This document shows positions 1 through 7,162 of a stretch of DNA of 15,438 bases, piece by piece. The DNA is taken from NCBI GenBank assembly GCA_964589825.1, contig CAZPUS010000056.1, positions 1-15,438 on the forward strand, written 5' to 3'. The notes beneath the pieces are model-generated. The model saw only the letters and a list, made by a program, of their open reading frames with translations, ran no database searches and was not told where the DNA came from. The position numbers and the translations under genes are program-made. This stretch comes from CAZPUS01 sp964589825. GTDB taxonomy: Bacteria; Fibrobacterota; Chitinivibrionia; Chitinivibrionales; WJKA01. How positions within the stretch are numbered: the stretch's first letter is position 1; each line of letters starts with the position of its first letter.

Positions 1-72
1 GGCAAAAAGCTAAAGGATGGCATATACCTCGCATGCGGTGGACTATTCATTCATCCTCTCAAATCGAGGTAG
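1..72 (+). CDS. Possible C-terminal end of an upstream gene (partial)
   Basis: Frame 1 is open from the first base to a TAG at 70-72 and reads as 23 residues containing GIYLACGGLF and ending in LKSR. The GIYL turn followed by a basic end is reminiscent of C-terminal beta-sandwich sorting tails, but this is too short to identify. Frame 3 is also open, to a TAA at 159-161, so the choice of frame is uncertain. The start of the gene, if it is one, lies outside the window. Confidence 0.25.
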   Translation, partial: GKKLKDGIYLACGGLFIHPLKSR

Positions 73-412
73 AACCACAAAATAGAATAAAAGGTAGAAT
101 AAAAAAGTTACTAAGAGGGTGCAAATATGATAAAAAAGTCTCCGTGATCATGAGATATTAAAAAAATGGTTTTTTTGCATTTTTTTTGACAAAATATTGT
201 ATTTTTTATTATATTATTAATGAGTCCTAATATAAACATGAGGCACTTTATTATTTTATAATAAATGAGGAGGTCTTGCCCCGTTAATACGCCGATTAAT
301 TATAAATAGCACGTTACGTTTAGTTAAGTTAAAAAAGGGGTAAATAAGAGGGGTGGTATAATATAAAGGTTAATGAAGTTTTTTTCTATTAATTTTTTTC
401 AGGAGGTATTGT
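73..412. other. AT-rich non-coding leader region
   Basis: This stretch of about 340 bases is far richer in A and T than the coding regions to its right and contains no convincing gene. It holds T-tracts at about 170-187, a promoter candidate at 186-215, two further isolated TATAAT hexamers at 257-262 and 357-362 without good -35 boxes, and the ribosome binding site of the next gene at 401-406. A short direct repeat (TAGAATAAAA) lies near 82-106. No riboswitch fold was recognised. Confidence 0.6.
186..215 (+). promoter_or_regulatory. Sigma70-like promoter for the CBM9-like gene
   Basis: A perfect -35 hexamer TTGACA (186-191) is followed by an 18-bp spacer and TATATT (210-215), five of six matches to the -10 consensus, in very AT-rich DNA. 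Transcription would start near 222 and give a leader of about 190 nt. The same -10 hexamer is used by both tRNA promoters in this window, which supports the assignment. Confidence 0.55.
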
Positions 413-1654
413 ATGAAAAGATGGCTAATGTCAGCAGGAATGGGTGTGGCTGTATGCGTTATGGCTGCAACTGCGCAATTTCAGGATTTCAGCGAAGCAT
501 GTATGCAGCATACCGCAGCGACTGAAGACCGGTATAGTCTCAACTCGTACAAAATTTCACCGGAAGCCGAATGTTGTTTTGACAACACTGACGGGAAGCT
601 GAGTGACTTCTGGCATGCGTGGGATTCTCTTGCTTCTCTGGAGCGTATTTTTCTTGGCCCCCAGGATCTATCCTATGGCCCGCAGCCAATTGACACATCG
701 GACGTAAAACTTACCGTGAAAGCGACATGGGGAGACAGTGGTATTTATTTACTTTTTAAAGTCCGTGACGATGGATTCCCAGGTGTAACCGGCACAGCAC
801 TTGCAGATCATCCCTATGCAGCGGACGCGGTGGAATTTTGTATTGATCCCAACTCCAGCCAGGAATTGTACTCGAATGCGGATGAGCTGATGCGGGATCT
901 TTCTCAGGATCAGGCGACGTATAACTTCTGGCAGCTGCAGATTAACTTCGGGTATGGCGGCGGCGGACTCGATTCAATAAGCTGGAACTGGCTCAATGAG
1001 AACTTCAGAGATCCGATGTTCGATGAAGTGGGGCTGAACCAGGCTATGATTTTTCAGCAGTGGGGTAAAGGGAACGCATATCAGAAAGCACTTGCCGAAA
1101 ACGAAGGAGTGTATTATGAAGCAATAAGTTTGGGCAATACCCTGGAAGCGCAGGAATGGTTTATAAAGTGGAGAGCTGTCGGCCATCCGTTCGGCCAGGT
1201 AACCGGCGGTCAGGTTGGACAGAAATTTGCCGTTTCGATGGGGTATGACGATATCGATGCCGGACAGGATGATGTAAGCGCACTTCGCTGGCGCTGCAGA
1301 GCGGATCCGTGGAGTGGTCTTCCCAGAACTGACTCCACTGCCGACTGTTGGGGTGATTTTCATCTGGTCGGTAATCTCGAAGACACATTGGCCGATGCCG
1401 GTATCGATGTAACATATGGTTGTACGTGTGATGACGGGCAGTCGATCAGCAATCATCTCTCCGTGCCGCGACTCTTTACCCGGCAGGGAAGCGTGAGGTA
1501 TTTCACTGTTGATGGTCGTGAGCTTTCTTCGGTACGGTCCGCTGTTGCTCGCGGAACGCTTACTGCCAACAGCATTATTCTGCGCTGCAGAGTGAACAAA
1601 GAGGGCGGTATCATTTCCACGAGAAAGGTTATCGCTGCCGATCTGGTTCGCTAA
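413..1654 (+). CDS. Secreted CBM9/DOMON-like carbohydrate-binding protein
   Basis: This is a 413-residue protein with a Sec-type signal peptide: a basic start (MKRW), a hydrophobic core from about residue 5 and an Ala-Thr-Ala-Gln cleavage region near residue 22. Residues of about 50-330 read like a CBM9-like sugar-binding beta-sandwich: DGKLSDFW near the start, a WGDSGIYLLFKVRDD strand pair, and DAVEFCIDP, a typical DxVEhxID signature. The last 60 residues (from about 350) form a separate beta-rich tail with VDGREL and a STRKV strand, similar in pattern to C-terminal sorting domains but divergent. No glycosidase catalytic domain is visible, so a binding or surface role is more likely than catalysis. 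The start is fixed by AGGAGG at 401-406, seven bases before ATG. The gene stands alone between its own promoter and terminator. The fold is inferred from motifs only. Confidence 0.7.
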   Translation: MKRWLMSAGMGVAVCVMAATAQFQDFSEACMQHTAATEDRYSLNSYKISPEAECCFDNTDGKLSDFWHAWDSLASLERIFLGPQDLSYGPQPIDTSDVKLTVKATWGDSGIYLLFKVRDDGFPGVTGTALADHPYAADAVEFCIDPNSSQELYSNADELMRDLSQDQATYNFWQLQINFGYGGGGLDSISWNWLNENFRDPMFDEVGLNQAMIFQQWGKGNAYQKALAENEGVYYEAISLGNTLEAQEWFIKWRAVGHPFGQVTGGQVGQKFAVSMGYDDIDAGQDDVSALRWRCRADPWSGLPRTDSTADCWGDFHLVGNLEDTLADAGIDVTYGCTCDDGQSISNHLSVPRLFTRQGSVRYFTVDGRELSSVRSAVARGTLTANSIILRCRVNKEGGIISTRKVIAADLVR

Positions 1655-1691
1655 TCACATTACACAGCAGCTCATGTAGAAGAGCTCTTAT

Positions 1692-1726
1692 ACGGGAATG
1701 CACCGTGCGTGTATTCCCGTTTTTTT
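1692..1726 (+). terminator. Rho-independent terminator of the CBM9-like gene
   Basis: ACGGGAAT (1692-1699) pairs perfectly with ATTCCCGT (1713-1720). The stem can be extended by four more pairs, one of them G-U, to leave a five-base loop, and it is followed by a run of seven T. It lies 38 bases after the stop codon at 1654. Confidence 0.9.
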
Positions 1727-1852
1727 CCAGCTTCGGCCATCATGGCGCGTCGGCCATAACAAGAGTGGATCTCATGGGAACGAAATCCTGCATTGGTACT
1801 CAAAAGAGGGTTTAAGGTTTTTTTAGGCGGCAAAAACGATCAGAGGTGGTGG

Positions 1853-1862
1853 NNNNNNNNNN
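1853..1862. other. Assembly gap (ten Ns)
   Basis: Ten consecutive N characters mark a scaffold join of unknown true length. The two sides were linked by scaffolding rather than read through, so adjacency of the CBM9-like gene and lpxB is not proven. The piece just left of the gap (1727-1852) is non-coding as far as visible and contains a direct repeat CGGCCAT at about 1735 and 1751. Confidence 0.98.
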
Positions 1863-1904
1863 GTGCTGACGTCGTAACTAATTGTCCTGTAAAAGAGATA
1901 TGAC

Positions 1905-1939
1905 AAAAAAAGCGGTTAGTGCTGGCCGAGATAACCGCT
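1905..1939 (-). terminator. Rho-independent terminator overlapping the lpxB stop codon
   Basis: On the minus strand AGCGGTTA (1932-1939) pairs with TAACCGCT (1911-1918) and is followed by a run of T from 1911 to 1905. The TAA stop of lpxB (1916-1918) is inside the 3' arm of the stem, so the coding sequence supplies the hairpin. It marks lpxB as the last gene of its transcription unit. Confidence 0.85.
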
Positions 1940-3070
1940 GATGAGCTGAAAAAGCTCGCGAGAGGGATAATGCTCTCCCAGTTGACTCCGGATGCTGCTC
2001 AGAGACCTGACCGTGGCGCGATAATACTCGCTCGATTCGATATAGGAGGCGAGATGGTTCGCGATATGGGCTCCCGTTGCGTTGTTCTGAATGCATTCGG
2101 GAACAATTTCTCTGCCGGCTACGATATTTGGCAGGCCGATGTACGGCAGGGTGATGAATTTTTTCAGCATCATATACGTAACAAACGATGTTTTATATAC
2201 AATAACCATCGGTAGAGACATGAGCGCAGTCTGAAGCGTCGCGGTTCCCGAAGTAACTACCGCAAGATCGCATTGTGCCAGCAGCCTTGCGGTCGGTTCG
2301 GTTGTTACTACCATACCTTCTGTCGAATATGCACCAAACAGTGATTCGCACAACTGGGGATGGCGCGAAATTGAGATGCTGCAGCCTGGGTATCGTTTTT
2401 TCAGGCGGGCGGCCGCATTGGTCATTACGGGGAGTATTGTGCGTACTTCCTGGCTTCTGCTTCCCGGAAGCAGCGCGATACGTACGTTGCGTGTGGCATC
2501 AGGAGCATGAGCGATTCGTGTCTCAGGGGCAGTGAGTTGTTCTTCCATCTCTTCTACCAGGGGATGGCCCACGAAGATCTCTTTTGCGGGCCAGCTGGCA
2601 AAAAAGCGTGACTCGAAAGGGAAAATCGTTGCAATTGTATCGGCATATCTGCCAAGCAGCGCACTTCTCTTTTTCTTCCATGCCCATACCTGAGGAACAA
2701 TGTACCAGATTACCGGTATACCGGTTTTTTTTGCGGCTTTCATAATTGGTATATTGAATCCGGGATAATCGACCAGTACACACACGGCTGGTCTGTGACG
2801 GTGCAAATACCTGACGATTCGTGCACGGGCGGAAAGGAAAAACGGCAGATGTATGAGTACCTCTTTAAACCCCATCCGGTTGAATTTTTCGAATGGCAAA
2901 AGGGAGCGAAACCCCTGCGCCTGCATGTGGGGACCGCCTACCCCGATACATTCGGGAGGTGAGGGCATGTTGGAGAGATGCTTCACTATTTCTGCCGCAT
3001 GCACATCCCCTGACGGGTCACCCGCAATAAAAAAAACGCACTTTGATGAACCGGACGTAGCTGAGGACAT
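1916..3070 (-). CDS. lpxB: Lipid-A-disaccharide synthase
   Basis: LpxB is a GT19 glycosyltransferase at the cytoplasmic face of the inner membrane. It joins UDP-2,3-diacylglucosamine and 2,3-diacylglucosamine 1-phosphate into the lipid A disaccharide. The 384-residue length is normal for the family. Motifs in order are AGDPSGD near residue 20 (the usual AGExSGD region), LVDYPGFN, YIVPQVWAWKK, GHPLVEEM, LLPGSRSQEV, and VVTSGTATLQTALMSLPM with YIGLPNIVAGREIVPE, which form the nucleotide-sugar side of the site. I chose the ATG at 3068-3070; an in-frame TTG at 3074-3076 would add two residues, and neither has a clear Shine-Dalgarno sequence. It follows the manC-type gene after about 256 bases, so it may have its own promoter, which I could not define. 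Its stop codon lies within a terminator stem. Confidence 0.95.
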   Translation of the reverse strand: MSSATSGSSKCVFFIAGDPSGDVHAAEIVKHLSNMPSPPECIGVGGPHMQAQGFRSLLPFEKFNRMGFKEVLIHLPFFLSARARIVRYLHRHRPAVCVLVDYPGFNIPIMKAAKKTGIPVIWYIVPQVWAWKKKRSALLGRYADTIATIFPFESRFFASWPAKEIFVGHPLVEEMEEQLTAPETRIAHAPDATRNVRIALLPGSRSQEVRTILPVMTNAAARLKKRYPGCSISISRHPQLCESLFGAYSTEGMVVTTEPTARLLAQCDLAVVTSGTATLQTALMSLPMVIVYKTSFVTYMMLKKFITLPYIGLPNIVAGREIVPECIQNNATGAHIANHLASYIESSEYYRATVRSLSSIRSQLGEHYPSRELFQLISGYLGQH

Positions 3071-3305
3071 AGTCAAAAAGCTGGTGAAGAATAAGGTCGA
3101 ATGGTTGGTAATGAAATTGGCAGATTGTGATGAAAAATGTAAGAAAAAGGTAGTAAGCGAACCGAGCGATTTTGTTCGTGAAAGCTGCCGGTATCGCCAC
3201 TACTCTTTTTTCTCGTATTCACGAAAACAATGAGTCAACCAACAGGTGATGGTCCATAAGTTCAGGATACATGATAGCAGATTGGTTCACTGCAGTCTAT
3301 ATCAT

Positions 3306-3319
3306 ATCGAGCGCTCGAT
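3306..3319. repeat. 14-bp perfect palindrome after manC
   Basis: The sequence ATCGAGCGCTCGAT is a perfect palindrome starting seven bases downstream (in the transcribed direction) of the manC-type stop codon at 3327. It has no unpaired loop and no T-run, so it is not a standard terminator; a protein-binding site or chance are both possible. The remaining manC-lpxB spacer (3071-3305) has no recognisable gene. Confidence 0.4.
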
Positions 3320-3326
3320 CCGGGTA

Positions 3327-4418
3327 TTAAAAAAGCGCGGAATCGAAATCGCTTCGGTTTTTTATTTCAGCCAGATACTTTTTGATATTGCTTAGTTTAT
3401 CTCGTGAGATTACCAGGGTAACGTCATCTGTTGCTACAATAACCATATTATCCGCTCCAACGCTGCATATATGGCCTGAAGAATCGTTTACTATTATTGC
3501 ATCATTCGACAGGGCATTGTAGATGCGGTTCCCGCGTGTGGTAGTACCTTCATCATTTGTACCAAGGATTCGGGGCAGTGCGTCCCATGATCCTACGTCG
3601 TCCCACTCGAAATTGCCGCGAACCGCACGTATACACCCGGAATGCTCCAGGATACCGTAGTCGATTGATACAGATTCCGCGGTGGTATAGTAATCAGAAA
3701 GCGCCTGTGTAGAAAACCCCTCTGCAGAGAGCCTTTGTGCAGCAGAATGAAGCGCGGGAAGGTGTTTTTCAATCTCATTAAAAATCACGCTGTTTCTCCA
3801 GAGAAATATCCCGCTGTTCCAGAGATACGATCCGTTTTGCAGATAGGTCTGCGCGGTTTCGGCATCCGGTTTTTCCACAAAACGTTGTACCGCATAACAG
3901 GGGAGTGCACGTGTGAAATCCGATTTTATCTCACCTGTATTTATATAGCCGTAATTGGTATCAGGGCGGGTCGGTGGTATACCGAAGACTACCAGAGAAT
4001 CGTCATGATGTGCGCATGTCATAGCTGCAGATACGGCTGCAGCGAACTCTTCTACAGGCTGAATCGCATGATCTGCCGAAAGCACAAGCATGAAGGCATC
4101 TTTATATTGTGAAGCTATCCATGCAGCTGCAAGTGCGATTGCCGGTGCGGTATTTTTCCCTGTTGGTTCGCCTATCAGTGTGTAGTCATGTGTGTTGCCA
4201 AGAGTTTGTTGAATGAGCTCTGTGAGTGAGGACGACGTTATAATAAGAGGCGGAGTGGTTTCATGGATATCTGAAATCGCACTGCATCGGGCAATTGTAT
4301 ATTCGAGCATTGTCGCAGTGCCTATGATGGGGAGTAGTTGTTTGGGAGTGCGGGAGCGGCTCAAAGGCCAGAATCGTTCGCCTTTTCCTCCTGCAAGAAT
4401 TACAGGAACCAGCTTCAT
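3327..4418 (-). CDS. manC: Mannose-1-phosphate guanylyltransferase
   Basis: This enzyme makes GDP-mannose from GTP and mannose 1-phosphate, the mannosyl and fucosyl donor for O-antigen, exopolysaccharide and protein glycans. The 363 residues open with the nucleotidyltransferase signature ILAGGKGERFWPLSR and TPKQLL, followed by a LSADHAI metal/substrate region near residue 115, a GYINTGE strand, FVEKPD near residue 180, YLWNSGIFLW and FEWDDVGSWDAL. These are typical of GMP enzymes rather than glucose-1-phosphate ones. It is the short form without the extra phosphomannose isomerase domain of bifunctional ManC/AlgA proteins. Its ATG (4416-4418) overlaps the TGA of the PHP gene (4415-4417) in an ATGA arrangement, which indicates translational coupling. 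No other GDP-mannose gene is present in the window. Confidence 0.9.
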   Translation of the reverse strand: MKLVPVILAGGKGERFWPLSRSRTPKQLLPIIGTATMLEYTIARCSAISDIHETTPPLIITSSSLTELIQQTLGNTHDYTLIGEPTGKNTAPAIALAAAWIASQYKDAFMLVLSADHAIQPVEEFAAAVSAAMTCAHHDDSLVVFGIPPTRPDTNYGYINTGEIKSDFTRALPCYAVQRFVEKPDAETAQTYLQNGSYLWNSGIFLWRNSVIFNEIEKHLPALHSAAQRLSAEGFSTQALSDYYTTAESVSIDYGILEHSGCIRAVRGNFEWDDVGSWDALPRILGTNDEGTTTRGNRIYNALSNDAIIVNDSSGHICSVGADNMVIVATDDVTLVISRDKLSNIKKYLAEIKNRSDFDSALF

Positions 4419-5284
4419 TGTACAATTTCCTTTCGGTTCGTTTTCAGGTTGATCACCGTCTCATATGAGACATTGGGGCAGCCTATATGTATGCCATAGC
4501 CGGTAAGATGGAAGTCGGAGCCGCCGGTATACAGCAGGCCGTACTTCCGGGCTGCCTCAAAATACCTTTTTGCATCTTTGGCGGTATGCTCGGGGTGAAG
4601 TACTTCGACACCGTCAAGGCCGAATTCAATTAATTGCGGTATATATTCATCAATTTGTGTTATTCCGGGGTGCGCAAGTACGGCGAGTCCTCCCGCCCTA
4701 TGTATAAGGTCGATTATTTCAGCGGGGGAGAGAGTTTTTTTGGGAACATAGCCCGGGCAGTTTAATCCCAGATAATTTTCGAATGCATCACGAAAACACG
4801 AGACGAGTTCTTCCTTTATCAACGCATGTGCAATATGCGGTCGTCCGACCGCTCCCTGACCGGAAATAGATAAGACCGTTTCGAACCGTATATCCATACC
4901 AAGGTTATTGAGCCTGGCTATAATTTCCTTTGCGCGAGCGATACGGGCTTTACGAATGGTTTTGAGCATTGCGATAAGCCGGGTATCATCCGTGTCGAAT
5001 CCATACCCGAGGATATGGACATCCGTGTTATACACCTGGCTGGAAAATTCAACACCGGTAATTACTTCGATCCCGAGTTGTTTCCCGATTCGCTGCGCAT
5101 GCGGATAGGCTTCGATGGTATCGTGGTCGGTAATGGAGATGGCACGAAGATTCTTTTTGAAGGCTTTTTCCACGAGTTGCTCGATGGTGCATTGCCCGTC
5201 TGAAAAAAGCGAATGAATGTGAAGGTCTACTTCTTTTGGCGTCTTCATTTCAGTGGTCCGTACGTCTGTTCTGTTATAGTCCAT
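4415..5284 (-). CDS. PHP-domain metal-dependent phosphoesterase (TrpH/YciV-like)
   Basis: This 289-residue protein of the PHP superfamily is similar in layout to YciV/TrpH (RNase AM or 3',5'-nucleoside bisphosphate phosphatase). Metal-binding motifs are in the expected order: DLHIHSLFSDG at about residues 20-30, ITDHDTI at about 52-58, TGVEFS, a VHILGYGFD strand, GRPHIAHALI, VLAHPG, GVEVLHPEH and GGSDFHL near 257. All the usual His/Asp/Glu ligands appear to be present, so it should be active on a phosphate ester or the 5' end of RNA; the substrate cannot be read from sequence. A second ATG at 5246-5248 would give a start at MKTPKEVDLH, closer to the usual family start; neither start has a good Shine-Dalgarno. 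It is the first gene of a minus-strand operon with manC. Confidence 0.87.
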   Translation of the reverse strand: MDYNRTDVRTTEMKTPKEVDLHIHSLFSDGQCTIEQLVEKAFKKNLRAISITDHDTIEAYPHAQRIGKQLGIEVITGVEFSSQVYNTDVHILGYGFDTDDTRLIAMLKTIRKARIARAKEIIARLNNLGMDIRFETVLSISGQGAVGRPHIAHALIKEELVSCFRDAFENYLGLNCPGYVPKKTLSPAEIIDLIHRAGGLAVLAHPGITQIDEYIPQLIEFGLDGVEVLHPEHTAKDAKRYFEAARKYGLLYTGGSDFHLTGYGIHIGCPNVSYETVINLKTNRKEIVQ

Positions 5285-5425
5285 GCGGGAAGCTATTTAC
5301 AAAAAACGTGTGCTATATGCTGCGTAACGTGTGTATGCACAGCGTAGTCGATAGTCCGGTACTATTACAACTACTGCGTGATGCTGTTTATGGCATAGGA
5401 TGTGGTTTTAGCGCTATCTAATGGT

Positions 5426-5454
5426 AAAATACGCTATTATTGCGACGAGGTCAA
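5426..5454 (-). promoter_or_regulatory. Promoter for the PHP-manC operon
   Basis: On the minus strand TTGACC (5449-5454) is followed by a 17-bp spacer and TATTTT (5426-5431). The -35 matches consensus at five of six positions and the -10 at four. The predicted transcript has a leader of about 134 nt before the ATG at 5284. Confidence 0.45.
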
Positions 5455-5497
5455 TACCGGCGAGGGATTTTTTTTATTTTTACGGATATTCACAGGT

Positions 5498-5526
5498 TTG
5501 AATGTATGGTGCAGATGTCTAACAAT
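5498..5526 (+). promoter_or_regulatory. Weak promoter candidate for xseB-ispA
   Basis: TTGAAT (5498-5503), a 17-bp spacer and AACAAT (5521-5526), each four of six to consensus, would start transcription near 5533, about 50 bases before the xseB ATG. Spacing is ideal but the hexamers are weak. Confidence 0.3.
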
Positions 5527-5581
5527 CCGAGCTGTCGTATTACAGCATACGGGACATACGAATGCTGAGGAGATATGTGAC

Positions 5582-5875
5582 ATGAACAGAAGAAAAAAAA
5601 CAGGCAGGGCAGAGGTATCTCTTTCATTCGAGCAGGCAATGGAAGAACTCGAACACGAAATAGCCACGCTCGAGAAGAGTGATCTTACCCTTGAAAAGGC
5701 ACTTGAGAGTTTTGAAGCCGGCATCACCCACATGCGTACCTGTGCCTCCCGTCTTAAAAAAGCCGAAGGAACGATAAAGCAGCTTTTAAAGGGAGACAAC
5801 GGAGAATTTATTGAAAAAGAGCTCGGTATCAGGGCCGGGGATATTATTAAAGAGGATGAAAACGGTGATGAATGA
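5582..5875 (+). CDS. xseB: Exodeoxyribonuclease VII small subunit
   Basis: XseB binds the large subunit XseA to form exonuclease VII, which degrades single-stranded DNA from both ends. The 97-residue product carries the family core LSFEQAMEELEHEIATLE followed by LTLEKALESFEAGI and an amphipathic helix with RLKKAEGTIKQLL, which make the helical coil that packs on XseA. The family is usually 70-85 residues; here a short basic N-terminus and an acidic C-terminal tail make it longer. The start is set by GAGGAG at 5567-5572, nine bases before ATG; the reading frame stays open further upstream, but that part lacks family similarity. It overlaps ispA by eight bases, a pairing seen in many bacteria (xseB-ispA). 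xseA is not in the window. Confidence 0.93.
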   Translation: MNRRKKTGRAEVSLSFEQAMEELEHEIATLEKSDLTLEKALESFEAGITHMRTCASRLKKAEGTIKQLLKGDNGEFIEKELGIRAGDIIKEDENGDE

Positions 5876-6743
5876 ACAACTGAGCGCGTTTCTTAAAGAG
5901 AGCACCAATGCGGCAAACAAAAAGCTGGATGAGCTACTCCCCGATGTAGACACCTACCCGGGTTCTATTCATGAGCTTATGAGATATTCGGTTTTTGCGG
6001 GCGGAAAACGGCTGCGTCCGGCATTGATTCGCGCCTCGTATGAGGCGTGTAAGGGTCGTGATGGAATGGATGATGTGCTGACTGCCGGTGCGGCGATAGA
6101 GATGCTGCATACGTTTTCACTCATTCATGACGATCTTCCCTGTATGGATGATGATACCTACAGACGTGGAAAACTGACCGCGCATAAGGCGTTCAGCGAA
6201 GCGCTTGCCGTACTTGGCGGAGATGCGCTGAGTATTTATGCGTTCGAGTGCCTGGCGAGAATGGGAAACAACGCTGTTATCGTCGAGGTCGCCTCTGCAT
6301 TGGGCACCCGGGGAATGATAGGTGGACAGGTGGCGGATATAGAAGCAGAGAGGTTGGAGCCGACCGAAGAGATGGTGGAGTATATTCACCGCAATAAAAC
6401 CGCTGCTCTCATTTGTACCGCTGTTCGTATCGGCGCAATGATTGCATCGGCGCAGGATTCCGTGTTGAGCGCACTTTCCCGGTATGGAACCAGAATTGGA
6501 CTCGCATTTCAGGTTGTTGACGATATTCTCGATGAGGAGCAGTCTACGGATACACTTGGAAAGGATGCAGGAAGCGACAAACTCAAAGGCAAAGCAACGT
6601 ATCCGGCCCTCTATTCGTTAAACGAATGCAAAGAACGGGCACACAGACTGATTAACGAGGCATGTAGTGACATTTCGTTTCTTGGTGATCAGGGGACGCT
6701 GCTTAAGGAGATTGCCCGGTATATCGAAACCCGCATTTCTTAG
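5868..6743 (+). CDS. ispA: Polyprenyl (farnesyl/geranylgeranyl) diphosphate synthase
   Basis: This enzyme condenses isopentenyl diphosphate with allylic diphosphates to give short-chain prenyl diphosphates, precursors of undecaprenyl carriers and quinones. The 291 residues contain every family landmark: FAGGKRLRPALI near residue 43, the first aspartate-rich motif in LIHDDLPCMDDD (about 85-96) with RRGKLTAH, GQVADIEAE, the HRNKTAALI helix, and the second motif FQVVDDILDEE followed by LGKDAGSDKLKGKATYPAL. The residues before the first motif suggest a C15 or C20 product, but chain length cannot be fixed from this reading. I chose ATG 5868, with AGAGG at 5851-5855 upstream; an ATG at 5856 would add four residues. 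Translation is probably coupled to xseB. No clear terminator follows before the convergent tRNA-Phe. Confidence 0.93.
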   Translation: MNEQLSAFLKESTNAANKKLDELLPDVDTYPGSIHELMRYSVFAGGKRLRPALIRASYEACKGRDGMDDVLTAGAAIEMLHTFSLIHDDLPCMDDDTYRRGKLTAHKAFSEALAVLGGDALSIYAFECLARMGNNAVIVEVASALGTRGMIGGQVADIEAERLEPTEEMVEYIHRNKTAALICTAVRIGAMIASAQDSVLSALSRYGTRIGLAFQVVDDILDEEQSTDTLGKDAGSDKLKGKATYPALYSLNECKERAHRLINEACSDISFLGDQGTLLKEIARYIETRIS

Positions 6744-6854
6744 TGCTGCATAACGAATATATGTTCTAAACCACCGGTATTAGACGCCTGGAGGGTGTGG
6801 TAAAAGCCCAAAATTTGTATCGTGTAAGGAATTTCCTGAACCCCGTAACAAAAA

Positions 6855-6927
6855 TGGCGCCTCGCAGAATCGAACTGCGGACACGGGGATTTTCAGTCCC
6901 CTGCTCTACCGACTGAGCTAAAGCGCC
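6855..6927 (-). tRNA. tRNA-Phe (anticodon GAA)
   Basis: The minus strand folds into a complete 73-nt cloverleaf: acceptor GGCGCTT/AGGCGCC, D stem GCTC/GAGC, anticodon stem GGGGA/TCCCC with loop CTGAAAA (anticodon GAA), variable loop GTGTC and T arm CGCAG-TTCGATT-CTGCG. The discriminator is A at 6855. The CCA end is not encoded; a T-run follows immediately (6854-6850) and may help termination. Confidence 0.97.
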
Positions 6928-6944
6928 ATTTTTTACAAAATCCA

Positions 6945-6973
6945 AATATACTAATTTCCCCCGGTTTTTTCAA
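6945..6973 (-). promoter_or_regulatory. Promoter of tRNA-Phe
   Basis: On the minus strand TTGAAA (6968-6973), a 17-bp spacer and TATATT (6945-6950) form a strong sigma70-type promoter. The start site would be near 6937, only about ten bases before the mature tRNA 5' end at 6927. Confidence 0.75.
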
Positions 6974-7139
6974 GTCCGAAAGCGTACTGTTTATACACAA
7001 ACGGCACGTTCTTGGGTGTGAAATACGCTGCCATCCGGACTGCTTGTGCCTCCCAGGAAATAATGCGGTAACCAACCAGGTTGTTCTTTCGTTGTTCGGG
7101 AATGCATAAGCAACACTGCTTATCGCAGCGTTCATCAAA
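6951..7139 (-). CDS. Uncertain short reading frame, possible gene remnant
   Basis: Between the M23 peptidase stop and the tRNA-Phe promoter the minus strand has a 62-codon open frame ending in TAG (6951-6953). It reads like a protein (for example GYRIISWEAQAVRMAAYF, then YKQYAFGLEKTGG near the end) and has four cysteines close together at its beginning. It has no ATG until 7032-7034, which would leave only 27 residues, and no well-placed ribosome binding site. It could be a decayed gene tail, a gene with an unusual start, or chance. I do not recognise it. Confidence 0.22.
   Translation of the reverse strand, partial: FDERCDKQCCLCIPEQRKNNLVGYRIISWEAQAVRMAAYFTPKNVPFVYKQYAFGLEKTGGN
7106..7123. 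repeat. Short hairpin after the M23 gene
   Basis: ATAAGCA (7106-7112) and TGCTTAT (7117-7123) form a perfect seven-pair stem with a four-base loop, 40 bases past the M23 stop in the direction of transcription. There is no T-run on either strand, so it is at most an RNA-stabilising or processing hairpin. It falls inside the uncertain frame 6951-7139. Confidence 0.4.
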
Positions 7140-7162
7140 TTAATCGCCCAGATTAGCTGTAG

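Larger units (their letters stand above)
5285..5581. other. Divergent promoter region between the PHP and xseB genes
   Basis: This 297-base interval separates two divergent transcription units and contains no gene I can support. It carries a good minus-strand promoter candidate (5426-5454), a weaker plus-strand one (5498-5526), a T8 tract at about 5468 and the xseB ribosome binding site. Confidence 0.6.

Noticed and set aside
3077..3233. Short ORFs in the manC-lpxB spacer on both strands
   Set aside because: No ribosome binding site, no recognisable protein pattern, and one runs deep into lpxB antisense.
3200..3260. lpxB promoter with TTGACT as -35 box
   Set aside because: The -35 is good but no acceptable -10 hexamer occurs at 15-19 bases, so I could not support it.
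5402..5581. N-terminal extension of xseB
   Set aside because: The in-frame upstream part lacks similarity to XseB and a ribosome binding site, while GAGGAG sits correctly before ATG 5582.
6744..6854. Terminator after ispA (ACCAC and GTGGT arms)
   Set aside because: The arms are far apart with poor pairing between them and no T-run follows.
6893..7138. Minus-strand ORF of 81 codons starting MMNAAISS
   Set aside because: Its end runs through the tRNA-Phe promoter and into the tRNA gene, and its composition is not protein-like.
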